Positions 1 through 7,885 of a stretch of DNA of 64,000 nucleotides are shown piece after piece. The position numbers were made by a program, and so were the translations under genes. Below the pieces are notes generated by a model. That model did not search any database. It was not told where the DNA came from and worked only from the letters and a program-made list of their open reading frames with translations. Within the stretch, counting starts at the first letter, position 1; each line of letters begins with the position of its first letter. The DNA lies in assembly GCA_025370055.1 (NCBI GenBank), contig CP073041.1:2356001-2420000 (forward strand), in the 5' to 3' direction. This stretch comes from Woronichinia naegeliana WA131 (GTDB taxonomy: Bacteria > Cyanobacteriota > Cyanobacteriia > Cyanobacteriales > Microcystaceae).

Positions 1-34
1 TTTCTTTCGTTTTTTGACTTTTTCAGCAAGCCCT
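1..34 (+). mobile_element. Right end of an IS1182-like element
   Basis: These bases match the last 34 bases of the complete IS1182-like element at 51578-53282 and end in the same terminal AGCAAGCCCT. The rest of this copy lies outside the window. It directly abuts an IS1-type fragment. Confidence 0.85.
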
Positions 35-46
35 AAGTATAATACT

Positions 47-193
47 CAAAAAATCGAACGAAAGCACTTGACATTGAGAACTCGAATAAAGAGATTAGCG
101 AGAAAAACGATTTGTTTCTCCAAATCTATTGTGATGCACGATATTGTCCTTGGATTATTTATCAATCGCTTTGAATTTGGATGTCTTATTTAG
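47..193 (+). pseudogene. C-terminal fragment of an IS1-family transposase
   Basis: The + frame from base 47 to the TAG at 191-193 reads ERKHLTLRTRIKRLARKTIC and later FSKSIVMHDIVLGLFINRFE. This is the conserved basic C-terminal region of IS1-family (InsB) transposases, which in that family follows the catalytic core. No start codon or N-terminal part is present because the IS1182-like end cuts it off. The last codons run up to another transposase fragment. It is a non-functional remnant; the family call rests on motif recognition only. Confidence 0.7.
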
Positions 194-222
194 ATGTGCT
201 TCCACAGATTCAGAACACTACC

Positions 223-747
223 CTCTGTTTGACTGGACCTGAGATTATTGCCGCTTACGGTCTCCGATTTAAGATTGAAGTCACTTTTCGTCAATTAATC
301 CATCTTTTGGGCGGCTTTGCCTATCGTTTTTGGCTTAAGGCTCTTCCTACTTTACCGACCTGGCCTAGCAATCTTATCCTCCCTGACTATCCCCAAACTG
401 TTCAGACTCAGATTTTAAACAAAGTAGAAGCCTTTGAGCGTTTTGTTAATCTTCATGTCATTGTTCTCGGCTTACTTCAAATTCTTTCCTTAGAGTTACC
501 CCAGGGGATTTGGGCTAATTTCCCTCGCTGGTTTCGGACTCTACCCTCCCATGGCTATCCTAGTGAACGCATTGCTCAACTAGCCATCCAACATCAAGCC
601 CCAATGATTTTTCCTCAAAGTCCACCTAGTCTGCTTTTGCCTAAATTCCTTGCCGCTAAACTTGACCCTTTTCCAAGTCCTGATAGACTTACTTTGGCCG
701 CATAGTCATTACCTTCTCTGCCATCCATAAACTTCCCACTGTCCAGT
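223..747 (+). mobile_element. 3' fragment of an IS4-superfamily IS (478-aa DDE transposase type)
   Basis: From about base 223 this matches the 3' part of the element at 6549-10943. Coding sequence runs to the TAG at 703-705 and contains YGLRFKIEVTF, the Y-(2)-R-(3)-E signature of IS4-superfamily transposases. The terminal inverted repeat AACTTCCCACTGTCCAGT ends at 747. The first two thirds of the transposase, with the first two catalytic Asp residues, are missing, so this copy cannot move alone. Its right end truncates the antitoxin gene that follows. Confidence 0.85.
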
Positions 748-937
748 GAATAATTTGTTGCCAAATTTCCATTGGAACAAGAACATCGGTTGTTTTGCCC
801 TCTGAGTTGGTGACGTAACGGATGAAATTTAGAGATTGTGCGATCGCCATCAGTTTATTTGTGGTAATGATCTGAATTTTACGATCATAGAACATTTCTC
901 TGAGAACCGCGATCGCCTTTTTTCTTAAATTACTCAT
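748..937 (-). pseudogene. Truncated antitoxin gene, paralogue of the gene at 3885-4229
   Basis: Read on the minus strand from ATG 935-937, the product starts MSNLRKKAIAVLREMF and continues to MEIWQQIIH, nearly identical to the first part of the intact antitoxin at 3885-4229. After IIH the IS end at 747 cuts it, so the last half, including the PISQLW tail of the paralogue, is lost. The open frame continues upstream to 1027 because the HIP1 repeat array has a 36-bp period. I chose the MSNL start by analogy with the paralogue. No toxin gene remains beside it. Confidence 0.7.
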
Positions 938-1133
938 GGGGACTGCGATCGCCTTTTTTCCTAGATTACTCATGGGAAATGCGATCGCCTTTTTTCCTAT
1001 CTTACTATTTAGGTCAGCGATCGCCATTTTTCCTAGATTACTCGTCGGGACTGCGATCGCCTTTTATTCCTAGATTATTTGTCGGGACTGCGATCGCCAT
1101 TTTTCCTAAATTACTCGTCAGGACAGCGATCGC
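909..1133. repeat. Tandem HIP1 array, seven units of 36-37 bp
   Basis: GCGATCGC or a one-base variant recurs at about 909, 945, 981, 1017, 1053, 1090 and 1126, giving spacings of 36 or 37 bases. Each unit also carries a variant of TTTTTCCTAGATTACTCATG. HIP1 is the abundant octamer of many cyanobacterial genomes, but a regular tandem array of it is less usual. A 36-base period keeps the minus-strand frame open, so units translate as a 12-residue repeat (GKKAIAVPMSNL-like) in front of the antitoxin. Confidence 0.85.
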
Positions 1134-1193
1134 CTTTTATTCCTGATTTCTATTTTCTCAACTTTTGTAATATATTAAATTTTTATTTGCCAA

Positions 1194-1619
1194 CTATTCA
1201 GAATAAAATGGAGCAATTAAAGGAATTAAATTATGGCGATCGCGGCGATAAATTAGAAAATCTTGATCTAAAGTAAAAACTGCACTGTTAACCCATTTTT
1301 CTGACATTCTGACCAAACAAGCATCAGCAAAAGACATCGGCACCGACTCATAACGCTTCATCAATAATCTCAAATTCACCACTTCTTTTTGCAAATTAAA
1401 ATCAATGGCGATCGCCTGAGCTTCAATCAACTCAAAAATTCCCCTTTGAATATGAGGAGAATCGCGCAATAGAAAACAAGCCTCTGAAATAACTGCATCA
1501 CAGGTTAAGACGGGTAAATTTACCTGAGACCATTGTGCGATCGCCCATTGATGAAATTGATCTGATTTTCTAAAATAGGCAACCAGGGGGCCAGTATCGA
1601 GAATGACAGTTTGTTTCAT
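1194..1619 (-). CDS. VapC-like PIN-domain ribonuclease toxin
   Basis: This 141-residue protein has the PIN-domain layout: VILDTGPLVAYF with the first Asp near residue 8, a Glu in SEACFLL near residue 45, FADACLVRM with an Asp near residue 100, and TLDQDF near residue 118. PIN toxins cleave RNA using metal held by these acidic residues. Its start overlaps the stop of the upstream antitoxin as ATGA, which implies translational coupling. The pair resembles the one at 2810-3483 but lies in the opposite orientation. Target RNA cannot be told from sequence. Confidence 0.88.
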   Translation of the reverse strand: MKQTVILDTGPLVAYFRKSDQFHQWAIAQWSQVNLPVLTCDAVISEACFLLRDSPHIQRGIFELIEAQAIAIDFNLQKEVVNLRLLMKRYESVPMSFADACLVRMSEKWVNSAVFTLDQDFLIYRRDRHNLIPLIAPFYSE

Positions 1620-1867
1620 GCCTGACCGTAGCCTTCCATATATTTAGGATTTGTCGAAAGATCGGCTGGGCCATCCTCCATAATTCCAGCCCATTTATTC
1701 AGAACATCACGAGCAGAGATACTTTCTTTTTCTATATTGTTGGGGATCATCTCAGTCGATTCCGTACCTGATTTTGAGGCTAGAAACTCAATAAAATCTA
1801 AGACCTCTTGCTGTTTTTGTTGAGGTAAATATTGCATTTTCTGCATTGCAATTTCCAGAACAGTCAT
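1616..1867 (-). CDS. Antitoxin of the VapBC-like pair (DUF2281 type)
   Basis: This 83-residue protein begins with a helical segment, LPQQKQQEVLDFIEFLASK, typical of the small DUF2281 proteins paired with PIN toxins in cyanobacteria. The C-terminal half (ISARDVLNKWAGIMEDGPAD) is probably the toxin-binding tail. It precedes and overlaps the PIN gene by four bases. No classical AbrB or ribbon-helix-helix motif is obvious, so the DNA-binding mode is unclear. Autoregulation is inferred from TA systems in general. Confidence 0.8.
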   Translation of the reverse strand: MTVLEIAMQKMQYLPQQKQQEVLDFIEFLASKSGTESTEMIPNNIEKESISARDVLNKWAGIMEDGPADLSTNPKYMEGYGQA

Positions 1868-1894
1868 AAATCACTCCTGTGTATTAATAAAAAT

Positions 1895-2003
1895 GAATAT
1901 GATTTAGAGATTACGCGATCGCAAAATCGCCATCAGTTTGTTTGTGGTAATGACCTGAATTTTCTTATCATAGAAGAACATTTCTTAGAAAACCGCGATC
2001 GCT
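1895..2003 (-). pseudogene. N-terminal remnant of a third antitoxin copy
   Basis: This stretch aligns with 4110-4208 of the intact antitoxin, sharing blocks such as ATCAGTTTGTTTGTGGTAAT and the flanking HIP1 site. Small insertions (for example AAAATCG near 1922 and GAA near 1975) break the frame. Only the first third of the gene is represented. With 748-937 and 3885-4229 it shows that this antitoxin family has been copied and lost several times within 3.5 kb. Confidence 0.65.
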
Positions 2004-2022
2004 TTTCTTTAACATCCGATTT

Positions 2023-2283
2023 TTATAGAGTATAATTAAATCTACAAGCAATGATAATAATATCATCAGATGTAATGCCATAGATTAATCTATGCTCTGA
2101 GGTAATTCGTCTTGACCAATAGCCTGATAAGTTGGCTTTTAATAATTCGGGTTTGCCAATACCTTCGGTTGGATTTCTGAGTATATCTTTAATTAATAGG
2201 TTGACCCGTTTCAATAACTTTTGGTCGTTATCTTGCAACCAAAGATAATCGTCCCAGGCTACCTCTGTAAAAGTAACTTTCAT
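2023..2283 (-). CDS. yoeB: YoeB-family mRNA interferase toxin
   Basis: The 86-residue product matches the Txe/YoeB family in length and motifs: WDDYLWLQ near the N-terminus, LLIKDILRNPTEGIGKPE in the centre, GYWSRRITSEHRLIYGI and a C-terminal ACRFNYTL corresponding to the family's CRxHY end. YoeB toxins bind the ribosome and cleave mRNA at the A site. The gene overlaps the upstream antitoxin by four bases (ATGA). All family landmarks are present, so it is probably functional. Confidence 0.9.
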   Translation of the reverse strand: MKVTFTEVAWDDYLWLQDNDQKLLKRVNLLIKDILRNPTEGIGKPELLKANLSGYWSRRITSEHRLIYGITSDDIIIIACRFNYTL

Positions 2284-2534
2284 AATTCAATAAGTTCTTT
2301 TACAACAATTTTATCTGAGTTGGCTTGTTCAATAGATTGTCGTAAATGTTCCGCATTAGCAGGGTTTGATAATAAATAGAGGGTTTCTTGCCAAGCATTA
2401 AATTCATCTAAAGATAGTAAAACAGCTTGTTTTCCCTGGTCATTGCAAACAATGGTAGGTTCAGCATTAAGAATGACTCTTTCAATTAATTCATCAAGTT
2501 GGTGTTTGGCTTGATTACTGGTAATGGCTTCCAT
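2280..2534 (-). CDS. yefM: YefM/Phd-family antitoxin
   Basis: This 84-residue protein starts MEAITSNQAKHQLDELIERV, the fold-forming N-terminus of Phd/YefM antitoxins. VLLSLDEFNAWQETLYLLSN is the family's central helix, and the acidic, probably disordered C-terminus (SIEQANSDKIVVKELIEL) would wrap the YoeB toxin. It is first in a two-gene operon with yoeB. In related systems the antitoxin-toxin complex represses its own promoter, which would lie just above 2534. Confidence 0.9.
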   Translation of the reverse strand: MEAITSNQAKHQLDELIERVILNAEPTIVCNDQGKQAVLLSLDEFNAWQETLYLLSNPANAEHLRQSIEQANSDKIVVKELIEL

Positions 2535-2751
2535 AGGGAGTACTCGGTCAAATTGGCTAGTTTACAGGGGAAAATTAGAATGCTTTCGGGTTTTAACGTT
2601 TATACGATCATAGCGAGTCTCTTCGCTTTTTGCTTAAGGGCGATCGCTTTTTATTCCTGTATATGGTTCGGCGATCGCTGATTTGTCCACTAGTTTTAAT
2701 AATCGAGACTTTGACATCGCTGATTTACGTTAGCATTTCGAGAATTTAAGC

Positions 2752-2779
2752 TTGTGCTTTATAGTGGAGATGTTACAAT
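2752..2779 (+). promoter_or_regulatory. Candidate sigma-70 promoter of the antitoxin-PIN operon
   Basis: TTGTGC at 2752-2757 and TACAAT at 2774-2779 are 16 bases apart and lie 31 bases before the ATG at 2810. The rest of 2535-2809 contains two HIP1-bearing repeat units and no gene. Confidence 0.45.
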
Positions 2780-2809
2780 AGTGTCAATTGAGTCAGAGAG
2801 GTTCGTATT

Positions 2810-3067
2810 ATGTCGCAGGTCGTTACTCAACAACAATCAACAATTTTAGACGATTTACAATTGCTTAATTTGGAAGATCAGCAAAAGGTTTTAGATTTTA
2901 TTCATTTTTTAACGAGTAAATATCAAGCGAAAACTATTGAAAGCTTGTTAGATCAACCGAGAGAAATTTCCTTTTATGAAGCAACAAAAGCGTTTGCGGG
3001 CAGTCTTGATTGGGGGTCTGGAGATTTGGCAACAAATAAGCAATATTTGCAAGGTTTGGGAGAATAA
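2810..3067 (+). CDS. Antitoxin of a second VapBC-like pair (DUF2281 type)
   Basis: The 85-residue product has the same plan as the antitoxin at 1616-1867: LNLEDQQKVLDFIHFLTSKY followed by a tail with FAGSLDWGSGDLATNKQYLQ, parallel to the other copy's DLSTNPKYMEGYG. The two are clearly related but diverged, so this is not a recent duplication. Its TAA overlaps the ATG of the PIN gene by one base (TAATG). A likely promoter lies at 2752-2779 and AGAGAGG precedes the ATG. Confidence 0.82.
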   Translation: MSQVVTQQQSTILDDLQLLNLEDQQKVLDFIHFLTSKYQAKTIESLLDQPREISFYEATKAFAGSLDWGSGDLATNKQYLQGLGE

Positions 3068-3483
3068 TGAGAAAAAATATCGTTATTGATACTGGGGTTT
3101 TAGTTGCCTATTTGAATCGTCGTGAGCAATGGCATGATTGGGCTAAAATTCAGTTAGCTCAGATTCAGTCGCCATTATTAACTTGTGAAGCTGTAATTGT
3201 AGAAACTTGTTTTTTGTTAAAAAATTGCTATGGAGCTAAAGATTTGATTTTTGCTTTGATCAAATCGGGCAATTTGGTTATAATTTTTAGTCTGGAAAAG
3301 GAAATTTCTCAAATTGAGTTCTTAATGAAACGGTATGAAAATGTACCTATGTCGTTGGCGGATGCTTGCTTGGTGAGGATGAGTGAGTTAATTTTAGGAA
3401 GTTGTATATTAACTTTGGATAGTGATTTTCAGATTTATCGCAAAAATAATGATCAGGTTATTGACTTAATTACTATCGTATAA
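3067..3483 (+). CDS. VapC-like PIN-domain ribonuclease toxin
   Basis: This 138-residue PIN protein shows IVIDTGVLVAYL near residue 8, VETCFLL near residue 46, LMKRYENVPMSLADACLVRM near residues 88-107 and TLDSDFQIYR near residue 118, so all acidic positions of the active site are kept. It resembles the toxin at 1194-1619, including the block MKRYE(N/S)VPMS(L/F)ADACLVRM. It is translationally coupled to the antitoxin and probably acts as an RNase restrained by it. Confidence 0.88.
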   Translation: MRKNIVIDTGVLVAYLNRREQWHDWAKIQLAQIQSPLLTCEAVIVETCFLLKNCYGAKDLIFALIKSGNLVIIFSLEKEISQIEFLMKRYENVPMSLADACLVRMSELILGSCILTLDSDFQIYRKNNDQVIDLITIV

Positions 3484-3551
3484 GTCGTCCTAAACCGCGA
3501 TCGCCTTTTATTCCCGTATCTCGTTAAGCGATCGCCATTAATTTACAAGAA

Positions 3552-3884
3552 TTATTCCTCAGGTTTGTTGATAGCCGCTTGAATTTCGCTGATACTAACA
3601 TCAGCTTGATCTGACTTTGCATAAATCAATAAAAGTAAAATTAGTTGGTGAGAAACAACTTGATAGATCACTCGATAACCACCACTTTTACCGATGGGAA
3701 TATCGCTGTTTTTTGCTCTAACTTTAAAAATGGCGGAATCTAAACCAGAAATTTGATCCCCAACGAAGTTACCCATCTGTAACTGTTCAATAATGGGTTG
3801 AATATCTGATTGAATTTTTCGGTAGCGTTTAGTTAAGGCTTTTAAACGGCGTAAGAAAGGTAACGTAAAACGCACTTCAATCAT
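3552..3884 (-). CDS. RelE/ParE-superfamily toxin
   Basis: The 110-residue protein has the RelE-like pattern: FLRRLKALTKRYRKIQSDIQ at the N-terminus, KVRAKNSDIPIGKSGGYRVI in the centre and LLLLIYAKSDQADVSISEI at the end. The same three blocks occur in the toxin at 6088-6459, so the two are paralogues. RelE-fold toxins usually cleave ribosome-bound mRNA; that activity is inferred. Its ATG directly follows the antitoxin stop codon, giving a two-gene operon on the minus strand. Confidence 0.82.
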   Translation of the reverse strand: MIEVRFTLPFLRRLKALTKRYRKIQSDIQPIIEQLQMGNFVGDQISGLDSAIFKVRAKNSDIPIGKSGGYRVIYQVVSHQLILLLLIYAKSDQADVSISEIQAAINKPEE

Positions 3885-4229
3885 TTAGTGTTTAACCTCT
3901 TCCCATAATTGAGAAATAGGAAAAGTTTCAGCTTTTGCTCCTAACTCTAATGATTCTTGCAGATCAGCTAATACTTGAGTATTGGGTTCTTGCTCATCAA
4001 TCCAAGCTAAACCACTGGACTCATCTGTATTAATCGCATGAATAATTTGTTGCCAAACCTCCATTGGAACAAGAACATCGGTTGTTTTGCCTTCTGCATT
4101 GGTGACGTAACGGATGGAATTTAGAGATTGTGCGATCGCCATCAGTTTGTTTGTGGTAATGATCTGAATTTTATGATCATAGAACATTTCTCTGAGAACT
4201 GCGATCGCCATCTTTTCTAGATTACTCAT
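3885..4229 (-). CDS. Antitoxin of the RelE-like pair
   Basis: This 114-residue protein (MSNLEKMAIAVLREMFYDHK...) precedes the RelE-like toxin with no gap. The N-terminal half is shared with two decayed copies at 748-937 and 1895-2003. The C-terminus, GAKAETFPISQLWEEVKH, matches the end of the otherwise different antitoxin at 5868-6107 (GQTIPISQLWDGIECE), so it is probably the toxin-binding tail. The start codon lies inside a HIP1 array, and part of its 5' end is duplicated upstream at 4321-4420. It may be Phd-like, but I cannot place it in a family firmly. Confidence 0.72.
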   Translation of the reverse strand: MSNLEKMAIAVLREMFYDHKIQIITTNKLMAIAQSLNSIRYVTNAEGKTTDVLVPMEVWQQIIHAINTDESSGLAWIDEQEPNTQVLADLQESLELGAKAETFPISQLWEEVKH

Positions 4230-4423
4230 GGGGACAGCGATCGCCTTTTTTCCTAGATTACTTGTCAGGAATGCGATCGCCGTTTATTCCTGATTGTTAT
4301 CCCGTTAGGTGATCGCCAATGATAGAACATTTCTCTGAGAACTGCGATCGCCATCTTTTCTAGATTACTCATGGGGACAGCGATCGCCTTTTTTCCTAGA
4401 TTACTTGTCAGGAATGCGATCAC
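4179..4423. repeat. Second HIP1 array with a 143-bp segmental duplication
   Basis: HIP1 or one-base variants recur at 4201, 4237, 4273, 4309, 4344, 4380 and 4416, spaced 35-36 bases. Bases about 4180-4277 are repeated almost exactly at about 4323-4420, an offset of 143 bases. The duplicated segment contains the first codons of the antitoxin at 3885-4229. It is the same repeat family as 909-1133. Confidence 0.85.
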
Positions 4424-4490
4424 TGGTTGTCATTTTTGTCTTTGTTTAAGGGGAGATCACTCATTTGTCCATTATTGTTTTTTACTCTTT

Positions 4491-4520
4491 TTGCTAAAAT
4501 TTAGCTAACTGATTTATAAT
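4491..4520 (+). promoter_or_regulatory. Candidate promoter of the PD-(D/E)XK gene
   Basis: TTGCTA at 4491-4496 and TATAAT at 4515-4520 are separated by 18 bases. A start of transcription near 4527 would make the ATG at 4550, not the in-frame GTG at 4523, the usable start. Confidence 0.55.
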
Positions 4521-4549
4521 TAGTGTGTAAGACATTCCCTAAGAAACAA

Positions 4550-5812
4550 ATGAGAGCTAGTTACGAAAGAATATCCATTTTTGCCCAGAAGCGATTAAGT
4601 GATTATCTTGAACAAAGAAAATCATCGGTGATTAATTCAATTCAGAATGAAGATGAAAACTATTTACTTAATGTTAATGAAGATGACTATGTTACATATA
4701 AGTTATCTTTGGCTTATGTCGAGCCATTAGAAATTTACGATGATAAAGTTGAGGTATCTTCTACGGAAAGAGATATTCCACTAGAAACAATGTATCAAAA
4801 TTCTTCTACTTTTGCATTTATGCCCCATGTACTCAGGAAAAGTAGCTATAAAAAGCCAGTATTAAAGTTTCACGTTCCCTTTTCTGGCTCTGTTGAGCTT
4901 ATTAAGTGTACGCCTAATAATCAGCTTGTATGGTCAATGGAGATTGAATTGCATGATCAAGAGTTCTGTTTTGAAATTATTAATTTTGATGACAATACGG
5001 AAAGTATTCAACAACAAAAAGATGAAAACTTAAAAAAAATAATGAAGCAATTACAGAATATTAATTCTGAAGTTAAACAATACAATATAAGATTAGAGTC
5101 TGAAATTAAGCAGGTTTTTAATACAAGAAAGAAAAGGATATTAGCAAATAGTGGTGTCTTGGCATCATTAGGAATTCCGATTAAAAAAGCAAACAATGTT
5201 TCTTCTACTTTTGCGATTCCCACACCTCAAATTAGAAAAAAGATTGTTGTTAGTAAACCAACTGTGAAGGATATAGTTTTTAAGCCAGAACCAACTATAG
5301 ATGAAAAAATTTATTATGAAATACTCAAGTCAATCCATGATGTTGGTAAACAATTTGAACGTTTACCTAGTCTTTATGCAAATAAACAAGAAGAACCTCT
5401 TCGAGATCATTTGTTAATGATGCTGGAACCAAACTTTGAAGGTTCGGCGACTGGTGAAACATTTAATAAGAAAGGAGATGCCGATATTCTTCTTCGCTAT
5501 GAAGGAAAAAATGTGTTTATTGCTGAATGTAAATTTTGGGATGGGAAAGTGAGTTTTCTAAAAGCAATTTCTCAGTTATTAGGTTATTTAACATGGAGAG
5601 ACTCGAAGGTGGCTGTAATTATGTTTGTGGACAACCAAGATTTTACTTCAGTGCTTGAAACTGCAAAAAAATCTATCGGAGAACACCCTAATTATTTAGA
5701 TTATGTAGGAGAAACTGATGAAACATGGTTTAACTACATATTTCATTTGAATGATGATCGTAATAGAAAGATATATCTTGCAGTAATGTTTTATCACCTA
5801 CCAAAACAATAA
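4550..5812 (+). CDS. PD-(D/E)XK nuclease-like defence protein, unassigned family
   Basis: About 420 residues. I chose ATG 4550 because the GTG at 4523 lies before the predicted transcription start. The N-terminal 150 residues are unrecognised. Residues about 155-200 (IQQQKDENLKKIMKQLQNIN onward) look like a coiled coil. The C-terminal 130 residues carry EEPLRDHLLMMLEPNF, GDADILLRYEGKNVF and FIAECKFWDG, fitting the D-(x)n-ExK active site of restriction-endonuclease-like folds. It stands alone between TA modules with no methylase or helicase. Its AT-rich composition suits horizontal transfer. Nucleic acid cleavage is inferred; the biological role is unknown. Confidence 0.68.
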   Translation: MRASYERISIFAQKRLSDYLEQRKSSVINSIQNEDENYLLNVNEDDYVTYKLSLAYVEPLEIYDDKVEVSSTERDIPLETMYQNSSTFAFMPHVLRKSSYKKPVLKFHVPFSGSVELIKCTPNNQLVWSMEIELHDQEFCFEIINFDDNTESIQQQKDENLKKIMKQLQNINSEVKQYNIRLESEIKQVFNTRKKRILANSGVLASLGIPIKKANNVSSTFAIPTPQIRKKIVVSKPTVKDIVFKPEPTIDEKIYYEILKSIHDVGKQFERLPSLYANKQEEPLRDHLLMMLEPNFEGSATGETFNKKGDADILLRYEGKNVFIAECKFWDGKVSFLKAISQLLGYLTWRDSKVAVIMFVDNQDFTSVLETAKKSIGEHPNYLDYVGETDETWFNYIFHLNDDRNRKIYLAVMFYHLPKQ

Positions 5813-5867
5813 TTGAGTTAGTGAAAATGAATACTTTTTTGCAACATTTTTTAATAGGGTAAGCAAA

Positions 5868-6107
5868 ATGAGAGCTTTTAAAACAATGGCAACAATCAAT
5901 GAGCAAGGACAACCGACCCTAGATAATCCTCTACTAACTAATCAAAATAGCCGTGTAGAAGTAATCGTTCTTATTCCCGAAAATGATGACCTTGATGAAC
6001 CTTCTAAAGCAGAAATTCTAGCTGATTTTCGTCAAGCTTGGCACGAAGCAATGACAGGACAAACGATTCCCATTTCTCAACTTTGGGATGGAATTGAATG
6101 TGAATAA
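5868..6107 (+). CDS. Antitoxin of a second RelE-like pair
   Basis: This 79-residue protein begins MRAFKTMATINEQGQPTLDN; the start could also be the ATG at 5886. Its middle (VEVIVLIPENDDLDEPSKAE) resembles short antitoxins whose first half reads as a beta-strand pair. The end, MTGQTIPISQLWDGIECE, shares the PISQLW motif with the antitoxin at 3885-4229. It overlaps the toxin gene by 20 bases, so the two are coupled. Confidence 0.75.
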   Translation: MRAFKTMATINEQGQPTLDNPLLTNQNSRVEVIVLIPENDDLDEPSKAEILADFRQAWHEAMTGQTIPISQLWDGIECE

Positions 6108-6459
6108 AAATTCCTTAATTCAAATTGAAATTTCGTCAACCTTCAAACGAAATTTACGCAACTTGGCCAAAAAATATCGCAGTATTCGTAAAGATATACA
6201 ACCTGTTATTGAACAACTGGAACAGGGTGAACAACCTGGTGATCAAATATCAGGGGTTGGTTATGCCGTTTTTAAAGTGAGAGTTCGTAATAGTGATAAC
6301 CAAAAAGGAAAAAGTGGCGGCTATCGTCTAATTTATTATCTAGAGACGACAACAGGAATTATTTTACTGACAATTTACTCGAAATCTGAACAGGTTGATA
6401 TTGAGGCCGATGAGCTTCGGAAAATTATTACTGACTATGACTCAAGCATCGAACCTTAA
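6088..6459 (+). CDS. RelE/ParE-superfamily toxin
   Basis: The 123-residue protein is a paralogue of the toxin at 3552-3884: TFKRNLRNLAKKYRSIRKDI, GDQISGVGYAVFKVRVRNSD, KSGGYRLIYYLET and ILLTIYSKSEQVDIEADEL align block by block. It has a longer N-terminus, which is the part overlapping the antitoxin gene; translation may start a little further in. mRNA cleavage is inferred from the fold. Confidence 0.82.
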   Translation: MELNVNKNSLIQIEISSTFKRNLRNLAKKYRSIRKDIQPVIEQLEQGEQPGDQISGVGYAVFKVRVRNSDNQKGKSGGYRLIYYLETTTGIILLTIYSKSEQVDIEADELRKIITDYDSSIEP

Positions 6460-7885
6460 GAGATCGCAAAGTGTGTCTGTACGATCACCATATTTTAAGA
6501 TTTTTAAATTTTAAGGATTAGAAAGAAATAACTTTGCCGTAATGCCTAACTGGACAGTGGGAAGTTTATGGATGGCAGAGAAGGTAATGACTATGCGGCC
6601 AAAGTAAGTCTATCAGGACTTGGAAAAGGGTCAAGTTTAGCGGCAAGGAATTTAGGCAAAAGCAGACTAGGTGGACTTTGAGGAAAAATCATTGGGGCTT
6701 GATGTTGGATGGCTAGTTGAGCAATGCGTTCACTAGGATAGCCATGGGAGGGTAGAGTCCGAAACCAGCGAGGGAAATTAGCCCAAATCCCCTGGGGTAA
6801 CTCTAAGGAAAGAATTTGAAGTAAGCCGAGAACAATGACATGAAGATTAACAAAACGCTCAAAGGCTTCTACTTTGTTTAAAATCTGAGTCTGAACAGTT
6901 TGGGGATAGTCAGGGAGGATAAGATTGCTAGGCCAGGTCGGTAAAGTAGGAAGAGCCTTAAGCCAAAAACGATAGGCAAAGCCGCCCAAAAGATGGATTA
7001 ATTGACGAAAAGTGACTTCAATCTTAAATCGGAGACCGTAAGCGGCAATAATCTCAGGTCCAGTCAAACAGAGGTCAGTAGAAAGCAGAATCAGTCTTTG
7101 TCCGTTGGGCAATTGGGTGAGGACAAACTTAACGAGCTGATGGGGACTATCCCAGTGGAACTCAAAGCACTGATAAGAAACGGAGACTTGTTGACCATAG
7201 AGCCAGACTTTAGCGGTGGGAAAATCCTCCACAAGAGCAAACAGGCTTTCTAGTTTTATTGAACTCCCCCAAAGCCGTGGTCGTCCTTTCCCCCTCAAGG
7301 TCGGAACGGAAGAAAAGGGAGCATATGCCACTGTAGAGCAACGCACTCGGGTGATGAGATGCAAGGCATTTTGGCGAAAACTTTTGAGCACTGCTCCACA
7401 AGCGAAGTAAGCATCCAAAATCACATAGCTTCCCGCCTCTGCGTAGGTAGTGCAAAGCTCCCCCATTTTCGTGACTAGAGTAGTCTTCTCTTTTTTGCTG
7501 CCTTTTTTCCCTTCCTTTGCCGTTGCTTTGGACTTGATGCCATCGTCTAGCCGCAACACTAAGGGCAAGGCAAAGCAGGCTTTTCCTGCTCCCACCAAAA
7601 CACTCAAGGCATTGAAGTAATGCCCCCTTATCCATTCTGGCTTCGCCACATTTCCGGATTCTTGGTGTAGTCGTTTTACCCCTGGCATCTTGCGCCCTTC
7701 TTTCCCCACTTTGATTCCATCCCCCACATACACTCGTTTTTCCTTGATTCGATATAGATTTTCATGCTGACTTACCCACTTCGACCATCCCAAGGTCAGT
7801 CCTTTGACGTTAAATGCCTTGGATTCAAACCAATGTAGTGCCTGATGGTAGGGGTGCGACCTTTAGTTGATAAAAGCTGTTGTAA

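Noticed and set aside
909-1133. Regular 36-bp repeats that could suggest a CRISPR array
   Set aside because: Adjacent units are similar along their whole length, with no unique spacers, and the core is the HIP1 octamer.
1079-1276. 65-residue + strand frame
   Set aside because: It overlaps the HIP1 array and the 3' end of the PIN gene and has no features of a real protein.
4523-4549. GTG start for the PD-(D/E)XK gene
   Set aside because: It would lie upstream of the transcription start predicted from the TATAAT at 4515-4520.
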